This document shows positions 4,742 through 5,830 of a DNA stretch of 5,830 bases, in pieces; the stretch's first letter is position 1; each line of letters starts with the position of its first letter. Origin of the DNA: Deltaproteobacteria bacterium (GTDB taxonomy: Bacteria; Desulfobacterota; Syntrophia; Syntrophales; UBA5619); assembly GCA_026388365.1 (NCBI GenBank), contig JAPLJW010000203.1, positions 1-5,830 on the forward strand, written 5' to 3'. Both the position numbers and the translations under genes were made by a program. The notes under the pieces are model-generated. The model ran no database searches and was not told the origin of the DNA. It was given only the letters and a program-made list of their open reading frames with translations.

Positions 4742-5830
4742 ATGAAAGTGAAATTTATGGGTGCGGCCAGGACGGTGACCGGCTCCTGTTACATCCTGGA
4801 GGCGGCCGGCCGGCGGTTCGCAATCGACTGCGGGATGCATCAGGGGAACGCGGAGATCGAAAAGAGAAACTGGGACGTTGATCTCTATGATCCCCACGGG
4901 ATCGAATTCATGCTGATGACCCACGCCCACATGGACCATTCCGGCCTCCTCCCGCGGATCGTCCAGAAGGGGTTCCGCGGCAAGGTCTATATGACCCCGC
5001 CGACCCGGGATCTCCTCCGGATCATGCTCCTTGACAGCGCCCACATCCAGGAGATGGAGGCGCGGTGGAAGAGCCGCAAACGTCTCCGCCTCGGGGATGC
5101 GGACATCGCTCCGCTCTACACCCAAAAGGACGCCATGGCCGCCTTCCCCCTCTTTTCTGCCGTCACCTACGGCGAGGCCTTTTCGCCGTCCCCCGGGCTG
5201 ACCGTGACCTTCCGGGATGCGGGCCACATCCTCGGCGCAGCGATGGTGGAGCTTGCGGTCACGGAAGATGGTAAAACAAGCCGCGTCGTCTTCTCCGGCG
5301 ACATCGGCCGGCCGGCCCAGCTCCTCATCCGGGACCCGACGGCGATTGAAGAGGCGGATTTTCTCTTCATGGAGTCAACCTACGGGAACCGGGACCACAA
5401 GGACGAGGCGGACAGCCTGAACGAACTCGCCGAGGCGATCGCCTACAGCCACGCCCGGGGGGAAAAGGTGATCATCCCCGCTTTCGCCGTGGGGCGGACG
5501 CAGGAGATGATCTACTCCCTCCACCTGCTCGCAAAGGACGGCCGCCTGCCTGCGGATATGCCCGTTTTTGTTGACAGCCCGCTTGCAATCCAGGCGACGG
5601 AGATCTTCCGAAAATCCCGGGAGTACATGGATGGGGAGACGAAGGCCCTCCTTGCGAAAGGCGAAGACCCCCTGAACCTCCCCGGGCTTCACTATACCCT
5701 GACGACGCAGGAGTCGATGGAGATCAATGCCGTCCGGGGACCGGCCGTCGTGATCTCCGCGAGCGGGATGGCCAATGCGGGCCGGATCAAACACCACCTC
5801 CGCCACAACCTCTGGCGCGAGGGGGCGAGC
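4742..5830 (+). CDS. Beta-CASP metallo-beta-lactamase nuclease, YSH1/CPSF73-like (3' end outside window)
   Basis: The first 363 residues are present, with no stop before the edge. The protein belongs to the metallo-beta-lactamase superfamily with a beta-CASP domain (COG1236 type), cytoplasmic zinc-dependent enzymes thought to cut or trim RNA. It starts MKVKFMGAARTVTGSCYILE, typical of the family. The metal-binding motif HAHMDH is at 61-66, the third-motif histidine is H162 in DAGHILGA, and the bridging aspartate is D187 in SGDIG. Beta-CASP motif A is E211 in MESTYGNR. Then come PAFAVGRTQE (246-255), VDSPLA (277-282), and the ISASGM...GRIKHHLRHNL stretch (338-357), whose histidines include the likely motif B residue. 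Family members have about 450-540 residues, so roughly 90-180 are missing. The start is fixed by TGAGG five bases upstream and by the family N-terminus. It is divergent from vapBC. Its own promoter is not evident between the foldback and the ATG. Confidence 0.93.
   Translation, partial: MKVKFMGAARTVTGSCYILEAAGRRFAIDCGMHQGNAEIEKRNWDVDLYDPHGIEFMLMTHAHMDHSGLLPRIVQKGFRGKVYMTPPTRDLLRIMLLDSAHIQEMEARWKSRKRLRLGDADIAPLYTQKDAMAAFPLFSAVTYGEAFSPSPGLTVTFRDAGHILGAAMVELAVTEDGKTSRVVFSGDIGRPAQLLIRDPTAIEEADFLFMESTYGNRDHKDEADSLNELAEAIAYSHARGEKVIIPAFAVGRTQEMIYSLHLLAKDGRLPADMPVFVDSPLAIQATEIFRKSREYMDGETKALLAKGEDPLNLPGLHYTLTTQESMEINAVRGPAVVISASGMANAGRIKHHLRHNLWREGAS

Noticed and set aside
4346..5227. Minus-strand 293-codon open frame
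   Set aside because: Its first part is antisense to the nuclease gene and the rest runs through the foldback, with no recognisable domain.
5375..5806. Minus-strand 143-codon open frame
   Set aside because: It is antisense to the beta-CASP nuclease, which has all its motifs on the plus strand.

Overview
The window reads as part of a GC-rich (roughly 60% or more) bacterial chromosome. Codons are strongly biased to G or C at third positions, genes sit in tight 4-base-overlap operons, and ribosome binding sites are of the GGAGG type. The gene families and the intergenic repeat style suggest a deltaproteobacterium (Desulfobacterota, perhaps Syntrophus-like). That placement is inference, because no taxonomic marker is present.

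Left part (1-2846, minus strand): a three-gene operon. From its 5' end it holds a candidate promoter with a perfect TTGACA box, an 18-bp-arm palindrome in the leader, a LarA-family (nickel-pincer nucleotide) racemase/epimerase, a NodI-like ABC ATPase, and a NodJ-like ABC-2 permease cut by the window edge. The genes overlap by GTGA and ATGA, so their translation is probably coupled. Pairing a LarA-type enzyme with an exporter suggests that the enzyme's substrate or product, or something made from it, is moved across the membrane.

Middle part (2847-4340): an accessory stretch with visibly lower GC in places. It holds a 264-base gene-poor, palindrome-containing spacer, a short AT-rich gene for an 85-residue single-pass membrane protein, and a type II toxin-antitoxin pair (Phd/YefM-type antitoxin and PIN-domain VapC toxin, overlapping by ATGA). 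All are on the minus strand. Just beyond the antitoxin promoter region is what looks like the last 18 codons of a lost gene on the plus strand.

Right part (4399-5830): a 340-base non-coding stretch dominated by a long, bulged foldback (4532-4721, about 60 base pairs when folded). Its end is about 20 bases upstream of the start codon of a plus-strand beta-CASP metallo-beta-lactamase nuclease (CPSF73/YSH1-like), which runs off the right edge. The foldback does not code for protein in any convincing frame. It is the most unexplained structure in the window.
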